From: Pseudophaeobacter sp965641885
GTDB lineage: Bacteria > Pseudomonadota > Alphaproteobacteria > Rhodobacterales > Rhodobacteraceae
DNA: 64,000 nt
NCBI GenBank assembly: GCA_965641885.1
Contig: OZ282574.1
Location: 3,410,001 to 3,474,000 of the forward strand
Reading direction: 5' to 3'
Positions 7,643 to 16,570 of this stretch are shown piece after piece; positions within the stretch are counted from its first letter, which is position 1; each line of letters starts with the position of its first letter. Under the pieces are notes generated by a model. The model ran no database searches. It was not told where the DNA came from and saw nothing but the letters and a program-made list of their open reading frames with translations. The position numbers and the translations under genes are program-made.

Positions 7643-8674
7643 TCAGCCAAACAGATCCGTTGATCGCTGCGGCGGCGCGATCCCAAGATGCGTCCAGGCC
7701 TTTTGCGCCAGCATCCGGCCACGCGGCGTTCGCTGGATCAGTCCCTGCTGCAACAGGTAAGGCTCGATCACCTCCTCCAGCGAATCCCGGCTTTCACTCA
7801 GCGCCGCCGAAAGTGTCTCAATCCCCACTGGCCCACCACTGTAGTTCTCGGCAATGAGACGCAGATAGCGCCGGTCAGCGCCATCCAGCCCCAGCTTGTC
7901 AACGCCAAGCCTGGTCAGCGCCCCATCAGCCAGCGCCTGCGTAATGCGGCCATCGCCCTCGACAACCGCAAAGTCCACCACGCGGCGCAAGAGCCGTCCG
8001 GCGATCCTTGGGGTGCCCCGCGCGCGCCGCGCGATCTCGCGGGCGCCCTCGTCATCGGCAGGGGTTCCCAGCTTGCGGGCGTTTCGACTGACGATCTCGT
8101 GCAGCTCATCGATGGTGTAAAACTGCAGCCGGGTGGGAATGCCGAACCGGTCACGCAGAGGCGTCGTCAGCAGCCCCATCCGGGTGGTGGCCCCCACCAG
8201 CGTGAAAGGTTGCAACTCAATCCGCACGGTACGCGCAGCGGGCCCTTCGCCAATCACCAGATCCAGCTCAAAATCCTCAAGCGCCGGATAAAGGATCTCT
8301 TCCACCACCGGGTTCAGCCGGTGAATTTCGTCAATGAACAGCACATCACGGGCTTCGAGATTGGTCAGGATTGCCGCCAGATCCCCCGCCTTGGCCAGCA
8401 CCGGGCCCGAGGTCATGCGAAAATTCACGCCCAACTCGCGCGCCACAATCTGCGCCAGCGTGGTCTTGCCCAGACCGGGCGGCCCATGAAACAGCGTGTG
8501 ATCCATCGCCTCGCCACGGCGTCGGGCGCTTTCAATAAAGATGCGCAGATTGGCGCGGGCCTCGGCCTGGCCAATGAACTCAGCCAAACCCTGCGGCCGC
8601 AGAGCGCGATCATTCTCAGCTGCGCTGTCTTCTGGCAGGGGCGTGGGGCGCAGGGCCGGATCCGCATCAATCAT
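7643..8674 (-). CDS. ruvB: Holliday-junction branch-migration ATPase RuvB
   Basis: The product is 343 aa. AAA+ ATPase with Walker A GPPGLGKTTLAQ (around residue 65), Walker B LFIDEIHRLN, sensor GATTRMGLLTTPLRDRFG and the C-terminal winged-helix DNA-binding domain ending in RTPRGRML. RuvB hexamers pump DNA through the junction bound by RuvA. It is the last gene of ruvC-ruvA-ruvB on the minus strand, 78 bases after ruvA. Fully conserved length and motifs. Confidence 0.99.
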   Translation of the reverse strand: MIDADPALRPTPLPEDSAAENDRALRPQGLAEFIGQAEARANLRIFIESARRRGEAMDHTLFHGPPGLGKTTLAQIVARELGVNFRMTSGPVLAKAGDLAAILTNLEARDVLFIDEIHRLNPVVEEILYPALEDFELDLVIGEGPAARTVRIELQPFTLVGATTRMGLLTTPLRDRFGIPTRLQFYTIDELHEIVSRNARKLGTPADDEGAREIARRARGTPRIAGRLLRRVVDFAVVEGDGRITQALADGALTRLGVDKLGLDGADRRYLRLIAENYSGGPVGIETLSAALSESRDSLEEVIEPYLLQQGLIQRTPRGRMLAQKAWTHLGIAPPQRSTDLFG

Positions 8675-8752
8675 CTTGCTTTTCCCTCCCCTTGGCGCGC
8701 CCTTGCCTGTACGGCACCGGCCCGGAAGGCGTTGTGACCACTCTCATAGCCA

Positions 8753-9445
8753 CTATCCCTTTGGCGCCAATAGGCGCAGAGCCGCGCGAATAAGGCCCGC
8801 TTCATCGGCCTCGGGCAAATCTACGCTGGCCTCTGCAATAGCCGAGGCCGCATCCGACGGGCTGTAGCCAAGGTTGCTCAGGGCCGAGAGGGCACCTGCG
8901 GCCGCAGCAGCGGCTCCGGAAGGTTTTTTAGCGACCGGTTTTCGCGCAGGTTTCTTGGCCGGGGTGGGATCAGCTGCCTCAATTACCGCCTCCAGATCGG
9001 GGCCTTCCAGAGCCTCGGTGATACTGCCGCCCATGGCCATCACGCCGGGCGCTTTGTCTTTGAGATCCAGCACAATGCGCTGCGCGGTTTTGAGGCCAAC
9101 GCCCTTGGCCGCCTTGACACTGCCCCAGTCCCCCAGAGCAATGGCGCGCCCAACCCCGTCTGTGCCCAGCGTGCCAAGGATCGCCAGCGACACCTTGGCC
9201 CCAACCCCCTGCACCGAGATCAGCAGCCGGTACCATTCCTTTTCAACCAAAGACGTGAACCCATAAAGCTGCATCAGGTCTTCGCGCACCACCATATCAG
9301 TATAGAGCGACACTGCCTCACCGACACCGGGTAGCCCCATCATGGTGCGCTCTGAGCAATAGACTAGATAGCCCACGCCGCGCACATCAATCAGCACGTG
9401 GTCCGCCGCGCGGTAGTCCAGTCGTCCTGTCAGCTTGCCAATCAT
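8753..9445 (-). CDS. ruvA: Holliday-junction DNA-binding protein RuvA
   Basis: The product is 230 aa. It has an N-terminal OB fold (MIGKLTGRLDY), tandem helix-hairpin-helix motifs (GVGAKVSLAILG and GVGLKTAQRIV), an Ala/Lys/Pro-rich flexible linker (about residues 150-180) and the C-terminal RuvB-binding three-helix domain. RuvA tetramers recognise the four-way junction and load RuvB. Its ATG overlaps the ruvC stop (ATGA), showing translational coupling. The linker is longer than in E. coli, usual for alphaproteobacteria. Confidence 0.98.
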   Translation of the reverse strand: MIGKLTGRLDYRAADHVLIDVRGVGYLVYCSERTMMGLPGVGEAVSLYTDMVVREDLMQLYGFTSLVEKEWYRLLISVQGVGAKVSLAILGTLGTDGVGRAIALGDWGSVKAAKGVGLKTAQRIVLDLKDKAPGVMAMGGSITEALEGPDLEAVIEAADPTPAKKPARKPVAKKPSGAAAAAAGALSALSNLGYSPSDAASAIAEASVDLPEADEAGLIRAALRLLAPKG

Positions 9446-9939
9446 GCCCGCACCTCTTTTAACTGTCGCTGCTTGGTGCCACCGTAATAGGCGTGACAGA
9501 TGGCAATCGCCAGCGCATCCGCCGCATCGGCGCCCTTGGGATCACTGCCCGGCAGCTGCAGCCTGACCATATGCATGACCTGTTCCTTGCTCGCGTGCCC
9601 CACGCCCACCACCGTCTTTTTCACCCGGTTGGGGGCATATTCGCCCGTAGGCAGTCCAGCCTTGGCCAGTGTGAGCAACGCAACACCCCGTGCCTGGCCC
9701 AGTTTGAGCGTCGCCACGCCATCCTTGTTGACAAAGGTTTGCTCGATCGCGGCCTCATCCGGCATATAAGCCGCGATCACCTCGGTGACCTGATTGTGCA
9801 GCGACAATAGCCGCTCTCCCAGATCATCGCCGTCCGAGGTGCACACCCCGTTGGCCACATGGCTCAGCCGACTGCCCTGCGATTCGATCACACCCCATCC
9901 GAGGTTCCGTAACCCCGGATCAATTCCCAAAATGCGCAT
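9442..9939 (-). CDS. ruvC: Holliday-junction resolvase RuvC
   Basis: The product is 165 aa from MRILGIDPG. The frame extends 24 codons upstream but without family-like sequence, so the internal ATG is preferred. RNase H-like fold with catalytic acidic residues in GIDPG (residue 7), AIEQTFVNKD and the C-terminal DAADALAIAICH. It cuts Holliday junctions after RuvAB branch migration. The stop overlaps the ruvA start. Confidence 0.98.
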   Translation of the reverse strand: MRILGIDPGLRNLGWGVIESQGSRLSHVANGVCTSDGDDLGERLLSLHNQVTEVIAAYMPDEAAIEQTFVNKDGVATLKLGQARGVALLTLAKAGLPTGEYAPNRVKKTVVGVGHASKEQVMHMVRLQLPGSDPKGADAADALAIAICHAYYGGTKQRQLKEVRA

Positions 9940-10275
9940 GTTGTGCCCGGCCTCTGCCTGATTGTTCAAATTATTTTTTCTGCAAATAGCACAAAAGGCG
10001 AACACTTCCAAACGCTTTCACCTCAGCCTTCTTTGGTAAAGAGCCCCAAACCTGTTCCAAAACCGACCCTTTCCCACGGGCGTCGCGACATTTCCAAACC
10101 CAAAGTTAAGATTTACGGATACCCTTTGTTTACAGGGCGATCAGCCATGCAATTCCTGCATATGTCTCATGCAATTTCACCCCTTGCGGCGCGAAAATAT
10201 CGCGACTAAATGCCGAAAATCGCACCAAAATAATATCGGCGCAAAACAGGTCACTCAAATCTAAAGGATGAGGAA
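9940..10275. other. Intergenic stretch of 336 bases upstream of ruvC and the DUF1127 gene
   Basis: This divergent promoter region is richer in A/T than its surroundings. I see no gene. Visible details are two direct ATGCAATT octamers (10146-10153 and 10170-10177), a small palindrome CGCGAAAATATCGCG, and a possible but weak -35/-10 pair (TTGCGG, 17 bases, TAAATG) before the DUF1127 gene. Confidence 0.5.
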
Positions 10276-10494
10276 ATGGCTGCTTACGACACCACCCGCA
10301 CCACCTATGGCTCCACCGGCCTGTTTGGCCGTATCGGCTCCTCGTTCCTCTCGGCGGCTGCCGCCGTGATGTCCTGGAATGACGCGCGCGCTACCAAGAC
10401 AACTCTGGCCTCGCTGTCGGATCGTGAACTGGCCGATATCGGCCTGTGCCGCGGCGACATCGAAGCCATCGCTGCTGGCAAGCCGGTCTTCTGA
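10276..10494 (+). CDS. Small DUF1127 (YjiS-like) protein
   Basis: The product is 72 aa. The C-terminal half carries the DUF1127 signature, TTLASLSDRELADIGLCRGDIEAIA, an Arg/Asp-rich helix-turn-helix-like pair. The N-terminus is Ala/Ser/Gly-rich and amphipathic. A good AAGGATGAGGA box precedes the ATG. DUF1127 proteins are small, often highly expressed alphaproteobacterial proteins. Some members bind RNA or act in phosphate and carbon regulation, but the role here is unknown. It is monocistronic and followed by a strong terminator. Confidence 0.92.
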   Translation: MAAYDTTRTTYGSTGLFGRIGSSFLSAAAAVMSWNDARATKTTLASLSDRELADIGLCRGDIEAIAAGKPVF

Positions 10495-10550
10495 AGACAC
10501 AGGTTTTCTGACCCTCCCTGCCTCCTGCTGCAGGGAAACGGTCCAAAATG

Positions 10551-10581
10551 CGCCGCGTGCCAATCTGGCCGCGGCGTTTTT
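10551..10581 (+). terminator. Rho-independent terminator of the DUF1127 gene
   Basis: A perfect 7-bp stem CGCCGCG/CGCGGCG (10551-10557 with 10570-10576) is followed directly by five T. It lies 57 bases after the stop codon. Confidence 0.88.
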
Positions 10582-10641
10582 GTTGGCCGCACTCCTATTT
10601 GTCGCCCCGCCCCCTCCTCGCCCAAGGTGACCAGTGCCAAC

Positions 10642-10672
10642 AAAAAACCGCCGGGTGATACCGCGGCGGTTT
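10642..10672 (-). terminator. Terminator of the one-TM protein gene
   Basis: A perfect 9-bp stem AAACCGCCG/CGGCGGTTT (10645-10653 with 10664-10672) has a run of six A on the plus strand at its left edge, that is six T in the minus-strand transcript. It fits the minus-strand gene ending at 10766 and may also act on plus-strand readthrough. Confidence 0.82.
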
Positions 10673-10765
10673 GATTGGGGTTCTGGAGTAACCTGCGCCG
10701 CCCTGTAAGACTGGCCTTTATTGAAGTGTCAGCGGGAAGGTAACCTCTCCCCAAATTGTGTCGCT

Positions 10766-11110
10766 CTAGCGCAGGATTGGCCCTATTTGCGCCGCCGCCC
10801 AAACGGAGACCGGATCAGACTGCATAACCAACGCCCCGACCCGTTCGACTGCATTGCCCGTGGTCAGCTTTGCCACCCGTTCATCGTAGCTGTCAAAGCC
10901 ATGAACGCTCATCAAAAAGGCTTTGAACAACATAAAGAAAGCAAGAATGAGCAGAAAGACTTTACCTGAGACCCGCGAGCGAACCTTATGCGGACGCATA
11001 ATGATCAGCCCGTCAGATTGCACGTGAGTGGAATACCCCTGAGCATAAGCAGCGTGCTTCGTTTTCAAACGGGCCACACGGCCCTGGAATTCTTGATGTT
11101 GAACACTCAT
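10766..11110 (-). CDS. Small single-pass membrane protein, function unknown
   Basis: The product is 114 aa. The N-terminal half is basic and cytoplasmic-like (VARLKTKHAAYAQGY). One membrane helix follows (KVFLLILAFFMLFKAFLM, residues about 49-66), then a short acidic outer part (FDSYDERVAKL) and a hydrophobic tail. No domain is recognised. The gene has its own terminator downstream and a long AT-rich leader upstream, so it is probably monocistronic. Codon use is typical of the genome. Confidence 0.75.
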   Translation of the reverse strand: MSVQHQEFQGRVARLKTKHAAYAQGYSTHVQSDGLIIMRPHKVRSRVSGKVFLLILAFFMLFKAFLMSVHGFDSYDERVAKLTTGNAVERVGALVMQSDPVSVWAAAQIGPILR

Positions 11111-11214
11111 AAACTTGCCCCGAACTGGCCCCCACCAGCGGATAAAGTTTTATAGATTTGAATTGTGGCAACTTTGGGGCAAATGCTTAAAATCTGCTTA
11201 AAGCCGCCGTCACA

Positions 11215-12087
11215 TCAGGCCTCGCGCTGCAGCAAAAGCGTGGTCCATTCACCAATCACATCGCGGCGCACCAGATTGGCGCCGTTTTCGGCATAAACCG
11301 CAATCACGCTATCCGCCTGCTCGTTAAGAATACCGGACAGAATGGCGAATCCACGGGCACGCAGGTTGCCGCACAGATCGGGTGACAGCGCCACAAGCGG
11401 GCCTTTGAGGATATTGGCAAAGATCAGATCATAGGGCGCGGCCCCTTTGAGGCCGGGATGATCAAAGCCAGCCGCCTCAAGACATGTCACAGCGCCCGCC
11501 ATGCCATTGGCCTTGAGATTGGCCTCGGCGACCTCTACCGCGACCTCGTCGATGTCGCTGGCAATGAACTCACCCTCCCAGACCCGCGCCGCTGCCATCG
11601 CAAGCACAGCGGTGCCACAGCCGATATCGGCGACCTTGCTGCCGACAAAGCCCTCGTTGATCAGATGGTCCAGCGCCTTGAGGCAGCCCAGGGTGGTGCC
11701 GTGGTGGCCGGTGCCAAAGGCCATGGCGGCCTCAATCAGCAGCGGGATGCTGCCCTCGGGCACCGTATCGGCATCATGGCTGCCGTAGACATAGAAACGA
11801 CCGGCTTTGACCGGTGACAACTCGCGGCGCACATGGGCGACCCAATCGGTCTCCGGCAGCTCGGAGACGGCAAATTCCTTTGCCCCATGCAGGGTCGCCA
11901 GCAGCGCAAGGCCAGCCTGATCCGGAGCCTCGGTGAAATAGCCCCCAACCTCCCAAAGACCCGAGCCATCTTCGACTTCAAAGACGCCAATGCCTGTAGG
12001 CTCCGGCACCAGACGCTCCATCGCTTCGCCCAGGGCTTCGGCCTGAGGTTTGCCAGGCAGGGTGGTCAGCGCGGTAAAGGTGGGCAT
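11215..12087 (-). CDS. prmA: Ribosomal protein L11 methyltransferase PrmA
   Basis: The product is 290 aa. The N-terminal substrate-recognition domain is followed by a class I SAM methyltransferase fold. The PrmA signature MAFGTGHHGTTLGCL (about residues 125-140), motif I VADIGCGTAVLAMAAA and the NPP-like loop ANILKGPL are all present. It trimethylates lysines of ribosomal protein L11. Length and motifs are ordinary. Confidence 0.96.
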   Translation of the reverse strand: MPTFTALTTLPGKPQAEALGEAMERLVPEPTGIGVFEVEDGSGLWEVGGYFTEAPDQAGLALLATLHGAKEFAVSELPETDWVAHVRRELSPVKAGRFYVYGSHDADTVPEGSIPLLIEAAMAFGTGHHGTTLGCLKALDHLINEGFVGSKVADIGCGTAVLAMAAARVWEGEFIASDIDEVAVEVAEANLKANGMAGAVTCLEAAGFDHPGLKGAAPYDLIFANILKGPLVALSPDLCGNLRARGFAILSGILNEQADSVIAVYAENGANLVRRDVIGEWTTLLLQREA

Positions 12088-12197
12088 ATCGGATCTCCAG
12101 CAGGGTTGTCCCCGCGCCTAGGCCCAAGGCGCAGCAAGGTCAAGAGCAGAGCCGGTTTTGCCGCGTTTTGCCCGCCCGGTTTGGCCCAACAGTCGCC

Positions 12198-13433
12198 TTA
12201 CTCAGCGGCAACGCGTGCACGATACTTGGAAAACACCGTCTCGTTGCCCGCCTCTGGGTGGCGCGGGATCATACAGGACAGGCCAAGTGAGACCAGCGCC
12301 ATCAGCGCTGCCAGCACAAAGACCGCCGAGGGAGAGACCACCCACAAAAGCCCCAGCAGAACCGGCAGGAAAACGGCTGCAATATGGTTGATGGTAAAGG
12401 CCACGGCCGCGGTAGGTGCGATATCGGCAGGGTCCGCGATCTTTTGGAAATAGGTCTTCAGCGCCAGCGCCAGGGCAAACAGCACATGATCCACCACATA
12501 AAGAACAGAGGCCAGTAGCACGCCCCAGCCAAACCAGTAGATGCCGCCATAAAGGCTGAAGACCACAGTGAGGCCGACATATTCAATGATCAGGGTGCGG
12601 CGCTCACCAAAATAGGCCACAAACCGCCCCAGCAAAGGCGCCACCACAATATTGATCACCAGGTTGATCAGGAACAGCGCCGTGACCTCATGCACGTCAA
12701 AGCCGAACCTTTCGACCATCATAAAGCCGGCAAAAACCACAAAGATCTGACGTCGCGCACCGGCCATGAACTGCAATACATAATAAAGCCAGTAGCGCCG
12801 CCGCAGGATCAGCTTTTTGTTCTGCGGCGTGGGTGAATCGAACTGTGGGTAGGCCAGCAGACAGAACAGGGCAATCAGCGTGGTCACGCCGCCTGCTGTC
12901 ATAAAGACCATGTTATATGTCAGATCAAACCGCTCCCAGAGCAGCACAATCAGGCCATAGACCACAAGCGTCGAGGCCGATCCCGTGGCAATCAGCCAGC
13001 CAAGCATCTGCGGCGCGCGGTCCTTGGGCAGCCACTGCAGCTGCAAGGACTGGTTCACCGTCTCATAGTAATGAAACCCGATCGAGCTGAGCAGCGTGAT
13101 CATCAGGATACCGCCCAGGGACGGGAACCAGGCCGTCAGCATGGTGGCAACCCCAAGCATCACCAGCGAGATCAGCCCCAGCACCTGCTCTCGCATGAAC
13201 AGGATGATGACGATCACCCCCACCGCCAGAAAGCCCGGAATTTCGCGCACCGTATGCAGCAGGCCAATATCAGCGCCGTCAAACTGCGCCACCTCGATGA
13301 CAAAGTTGTTGAGCAGCGCAAACCAGGCGTTGAACGCAATCGGCATGCAGATCGCCATCACAAAAAGCAATGTGGTTGGGCGACGCCAGAGCGGCAGGTC
13401 ACGGGCCGCATCGAGGGAGAGAGGGTTAAACAT
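12198..13433 (-). CDS. Major facilitator superfamily transporter
   Basis: The product is 411 aa with about 12 predicted membrane helices in two six-helix halves, separated by a charged central loop around residues 210-225 (PQFDSPTPQNKKLILRRRYW). The fold and loop placement fit the MFS, but the usual GxxxDRxGRR loop is not well conserved and no substrate family is recognisable. It stands alone between prmA (same strand) and a divergent sulfur permease. Substrate unknown. Confidence 0.8.
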   Translation of the reverse strand: MFNPLSLDAARDLPLWRRPTTLLFVMAICMPIAFNAWFALLNNFVIEVAQFDGADIGLLHTVREIPGFLAVGVIVIILFMREQVLGLISLVMLGVATMLTAWFPSLGGILMITLLSSIGFHYYETVNQSLQLQWLPKDRAPQMLGWLIATGSASTLVVYGLIVLLWERFDLTYNMVFMTAGGVTTLIALFCLLAYPQFDSPTPQNKKLILRRRYWLYYVLQFMAGARRQIFVVFAGFMMVERFGFDVHEVTALFLINLVINIVVAPLLGRFVAYFGERRTLIIEYVGLTVVFSLYGGIYWFGWGVLLASVLYVVDHVLFALALALKTYFQKIADPADIAPTAAVAFTINHIAAVFLPVLLGLLWVVSPSAVFVLAALMALVSLGLSCMIPRHPEAGNETVFSKYRARVAAE

Positions 13434-13631
13434 GCCAGTCCTCTTAAAGATACCAGTCCTCTACGCGTCTTTTGCGTCCTGTGCGAGACCAAAGACGAGC
13501 CGCACATGCAGGCTTGCATCTGCGCACATAATCGCACCACCGACGCACCACCGACACCGGGGCTGATCTGAATCAAGGTTGCCAGAGAGAAACTCACATA
13601 TATGATTTATTGAATTGGATTCGAAAGGGTC

Positions 13632-14711
13632 ATGGTCGTGGATCTGCTTACTCTCATTGAAGCCTTGGCCGAGCGCCTGGGCGAAGCCCCGCTGGCGGCG
13701 CTGTTTGGTCTGCTGACCGGCGTCACCTTTGGCGTGGCAGCGCAGCGCTCGCAGTTTTGCCTGCGCGCCGCCACGGTAGAGTTCGCCCGCGGCCAGCTGG
13801 GCGACCGGATGGCGGTCTGGTTGCTCACGTTTTCCACCGCTGTGGTCTGGGTGCAGGGGGCCGAGCTGCTGGGGCTGATGCGGAGCGCTGATGCCCGGAT
13901 GATGGCGGTGCCCGGCAGCTGGTCTGGGGCCATCATTGGCGGCTTGATCTTTGGCGCAGGCATGGTGCTGGCGCGGGGCTGCTCGGGGCGCCTGCTGGTG
14001 CTGGCAGCGACTGGAAATATGCGTTCAATCGTCTCGGGGCTGATTTTTGCCGTGGTGGCCCAGATGAGCCTCTCTGGCATGCTATCGCCCCTGCGGGACC
14101 GCCTTGCCGGGCTTTGGATCACCTCTGGCGGACGCAATATGGATCTGCTGGTCGAGGCGGGCCTGCCAGACTGGGGCGGTCTGGCGCTTGGCCTTGCAAT
14201 TGCTGTGGTGGCACTGGTGCTGTCGCGGCGCAGTCAGATTGGCGCGGCGCGACTGATCTTTGCCTCTGGGGTTGGGTTTGCCGTCGCTCTGGGCTGGGTG
14301 CTGACCTACGGGTTGTCGCAGGTGGCCTTTGATCCGGTGCAGATCGAAAGTGCGACCTTCACCGGTCCCTCTGCCCATACGCTGATGTTCTTTCTCGACC
14401 GCAATGCCATTTTGGAATTCGACATCGGGCTGGTGCCCGGCGTCTTTATCGGGGCGATGCTGGCCGCCTGGTCGGCCGGTGAGATGAAGCTGCAGGCCTT
14501 TGACGATGCCGTCACCATGCGCAAAGCTATAATCGGCGCGGTACTGATGGGATTTGGCGGAATGCTGGCAGGCGGTTGCGCCATTGGGGCCGGGGTCACG
14601 GGTGGCTCGATCTTTGCCGGCACCGCCTGGCTCGCGCTGTTTTGCATGTGGATCGGAGCCATGGCGACCGACCGGCTGGTGGATCAGCGGGTCTTGTCGC
14701 CCGCGCTATGA
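13632..14711 (+). CDS. YeeE/YedE (TsuA-type) sulfur-compound permease
   Basis: The product is 359 aa with about nine membrane helices in two repeats. The repeat signatures are FGLLTGVTFGVAAQRSQFCLRAA near the N-terminus, GMVLARGCSGRLLVLAATGN in the middle and GGMLAGGCAIGAGVTGGS near the C-terminus. The three Cys-containing loops match the thiosulfate-relay cysteines of TsuA. TsuA proteins import thiosulfate; other family members move other sulfur or selenium species. There is no adjacent TsuB/TusA-like partner, so the substrate is inferred. Confidence 0.88.
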   Translation: MVVDLLTLIEALAERLGEAPLAALFGLLTGVTFGVAAQRSQFCLRAATVEFARGQLGDRMAVWLLTFSTAVVWVQGAELLGLMRSADARMMAVPGSWSGAIIGGLIFGAGMVLARGCSGRLLVLAATGNMRSIVSGLIFAVVAQMSLSGMLSPLRDRLAGLWITSGGRNMDLLVEAGLPDWGGLALGLAIAVVALVLSRRSQIGAARLIFASGVGFAVALGWVLTYGLSQVAFDPVQIESATFTGPSAHTLMFFLDRNAILEFDIGLVPGVFIGAMLAAWSAGEMKLQAFDDAVTMRKAIIGAVLMGFGGMLAGGCAIGAGVTGGSIFAGTAWLALFCMWIGAMATDRLVDQRVLSPAL

Positions 14712-14854
14712 AAGTGTTTGCTGCTTTTTGAGGTGCCGCCTGTGACCTTTGCCCGCCGGGGTGGCCAGGGCGACCTACAGCCATTGAGGAAAGCGCACTG
14801 GACCAGACACAGCCACTGAACAGACACTAGCGCAAACTCAAACATTGGCGCCGG

Positions 14855-16336
14855 TCAGATAAAGCTGATGTCATCCGCCAGTGCGTCGAGATCAAACACC
14901 CCGATCAAGTTCAGGCGGTCATTGTAGTCCGCCCCTAGGACCTCACTGTCGCCAAAGTCCAGCACAGCGCCTTTGCGGTTCACCCGACCAAAGCTATCGA
15001 CCAGCTCCTGCGCGCTCATGTCCTCAAAATCAATGGCCGAGAACAACAACTCATCGGTGCCAAGTTTAAAATCCCAGATCCGGTCACTGTCATGGCCAAA
15101 GCCAAAGAAGAACGCATCCGCGCCGGCGCCGCCGATCATGATGTCGTCGCCTTCGCCGCTATCCAGCCGGTCCCGTCCCTTGTTTCCAACCAGCCGGTCA
15201 TTCATAGCGCCGCCAAACAGCCTGTCGCGACCAGCGCCGCCCAGCAGTCGATCCTCACCGCTGTCTCCGTACAGGCGATCATTCCCACCCCGTCCGCGCA
15301 GAACATTGTCCAGACCATTGCCATAAACCGTATCGCGCCCGGATCCCATTGTCGCATTCTCAAACTCAGAGCCAACAGCGATGGCCAGATTGCCGATCAA
15401 CCCTCCAACATCGGAAAAGCTCCCGCTATCGAGAGACAGCCGGTCATCTGTCGTGCTGACGCGCAGATCAATGGTATCGGTGCCGCCACCAGAGGCCTCA
15501 AACAGGGTAAAGGCGATAGGGTCCGCCTCTACAGTGCTGTCATCGCCATCATCCACCCCGGCATAGAGCGTTGCAAAATGGCGCGACATGGCCCCGCCCT
15601 GCCCCCATGTGGTGTCACCGCTGGTGGCCGAGGATGAGCCATAGAGCGACTGAATCGCAGCAACATCCACCAGCATCGGACCCGCCGAAAAAGCAAAGCT
15701 CGCATCTGTCGCGTCGCTTTGATCCTGGTTGATATAGGACATGACCGACAGCTGATAACTGTCATTGGCAAAGGTGGCGCCGCCCGAGTATAAATTGTAG
15801 TTCCCCATATGGCCGAGGCCCAGCGCATGACCGAATTCATGCACATAGGCGGTAAAGGCATAGGAATCGAGCGTCGCGCCGTATTCGGCAATCCAGTCCA
15901 CATCTACATTCACATAGGAGGTGCGGATATTGCCGCCGCCCTCCTCTGAAAGAGTGTATTGGGCAAAGGCGCCGTCTTCATCGTCATCGACAACAATATC
16001 GCCACCGCTTTGGGTTTCGATAAACTGCACATCCGCCATCAGCTCCCAGGTATCCAAAGCCCAGCGCGCCAGCCGCTGACCTTCATAGGTGAGCCCGGTC
16101 AAATTGACGGTGATCACATGTTCGGTCGTGTTGCCTGGGTTCGCGGGAAAGCTTCTGGAGGTTTGGTCAGACTCGGCCCAGTATCCCGTCGTGAGGTAGC
16201 TGGTCAATTCAGCGAATGTGCCGGTCGGCAGAGGATCGGGCACAGGTGCGGGGTCGGGATCAGGCCGCACCAGGGTGCCCTCTGGGAGATGTCGTTGAGG
16301 GTCAAAGTTCTGGGTGACTACGCACATCTCACACAT
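14855..16336 (-). CDS. Serralysin-like M10 metalloprotease with RTX repeats
   Basis: The product is 493 aa. The N-terminal peptidase domain has the extended zinc motif HEFGHALGLGH (residues 166-176) and the Met-turn SVMSY (197-201), diagnostic of metzincins of the serralysin group. After it comes an M10 C-terminal domain with calcium-binding RTX nonapeptides (GNGLDNVLRGRGGNDRLYGD and following, about residues 335-420). The end is acidic and hydrophobic, as expected for a type I secretion signal. No classical Sec signal is present. No ABC exporter or membrane-fusion gene is adjacent, so secretion must use a system encoded elsewhere. The N-terminal MCEMC is unusual. Confidence 0.92.
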   Translation of the reverse strand: MCEMCVVTQNFDPQRHLPEGTLVRPDPDPAPVPDPLPTGTFAELTSYLTTGYWAESDQTSRSFPANPGNTTEHVITVNLTGLTYEGQRLARWALDTWELMADVQFIETQSGGDIVVDDDEDGAFAQYTLSEEGGGNIRTSYVNVDVDWIAEYGATLDSYAFTAYVHEFGHALGLGHMGNYNLYSGGATFANDSYQLSVMSYINQDQSDATDASFAFSAGPMLVDVAAIQSLYGSSSATSGDTTWGQGGAMSRHFATLYAGVDDGDDSTVEADPIAFTLFEASGGGTDTIDLRVSTTDDRLSLDSGSFSDVGGLIGNLAIAVGSEFENATMGSGRDTVYGNGLDNVLRGRGGNDRLYGDSGEDRLLGGAGRDRLFGGAMNDRLVGNKGRDRLDSGEGDDIMIGGAGADAFFFGFGHDSDRIWDFKLGTDELLFSAIDFEDMSAQELVDSFGRVNRKGAVLDFGDSEVLGADYNDRLNLIGVFDLDALADDISFI

Positions 16337-16570
16337 TTAGAGCCGCTCTCATAACAGGAATTCGTTGCATTTTCTGACAGCCCCTGCCTCGAAGAGCAGC
16401 CGTTTCCCATTTTAGTCTGGGATTACGTTGAGATTATGGCCCAGCGCCTGCCTGCTGCGCAACAGCAAAGCCCGCGCCGCGCGCGCACTGTGTCCGTCAT
16501 GCCGCCTGAGGATAAAGGGACAAAGGCACCGCTGTTTGAAAATGTCGGCCTCTGTTTACCAAACGCAGTT

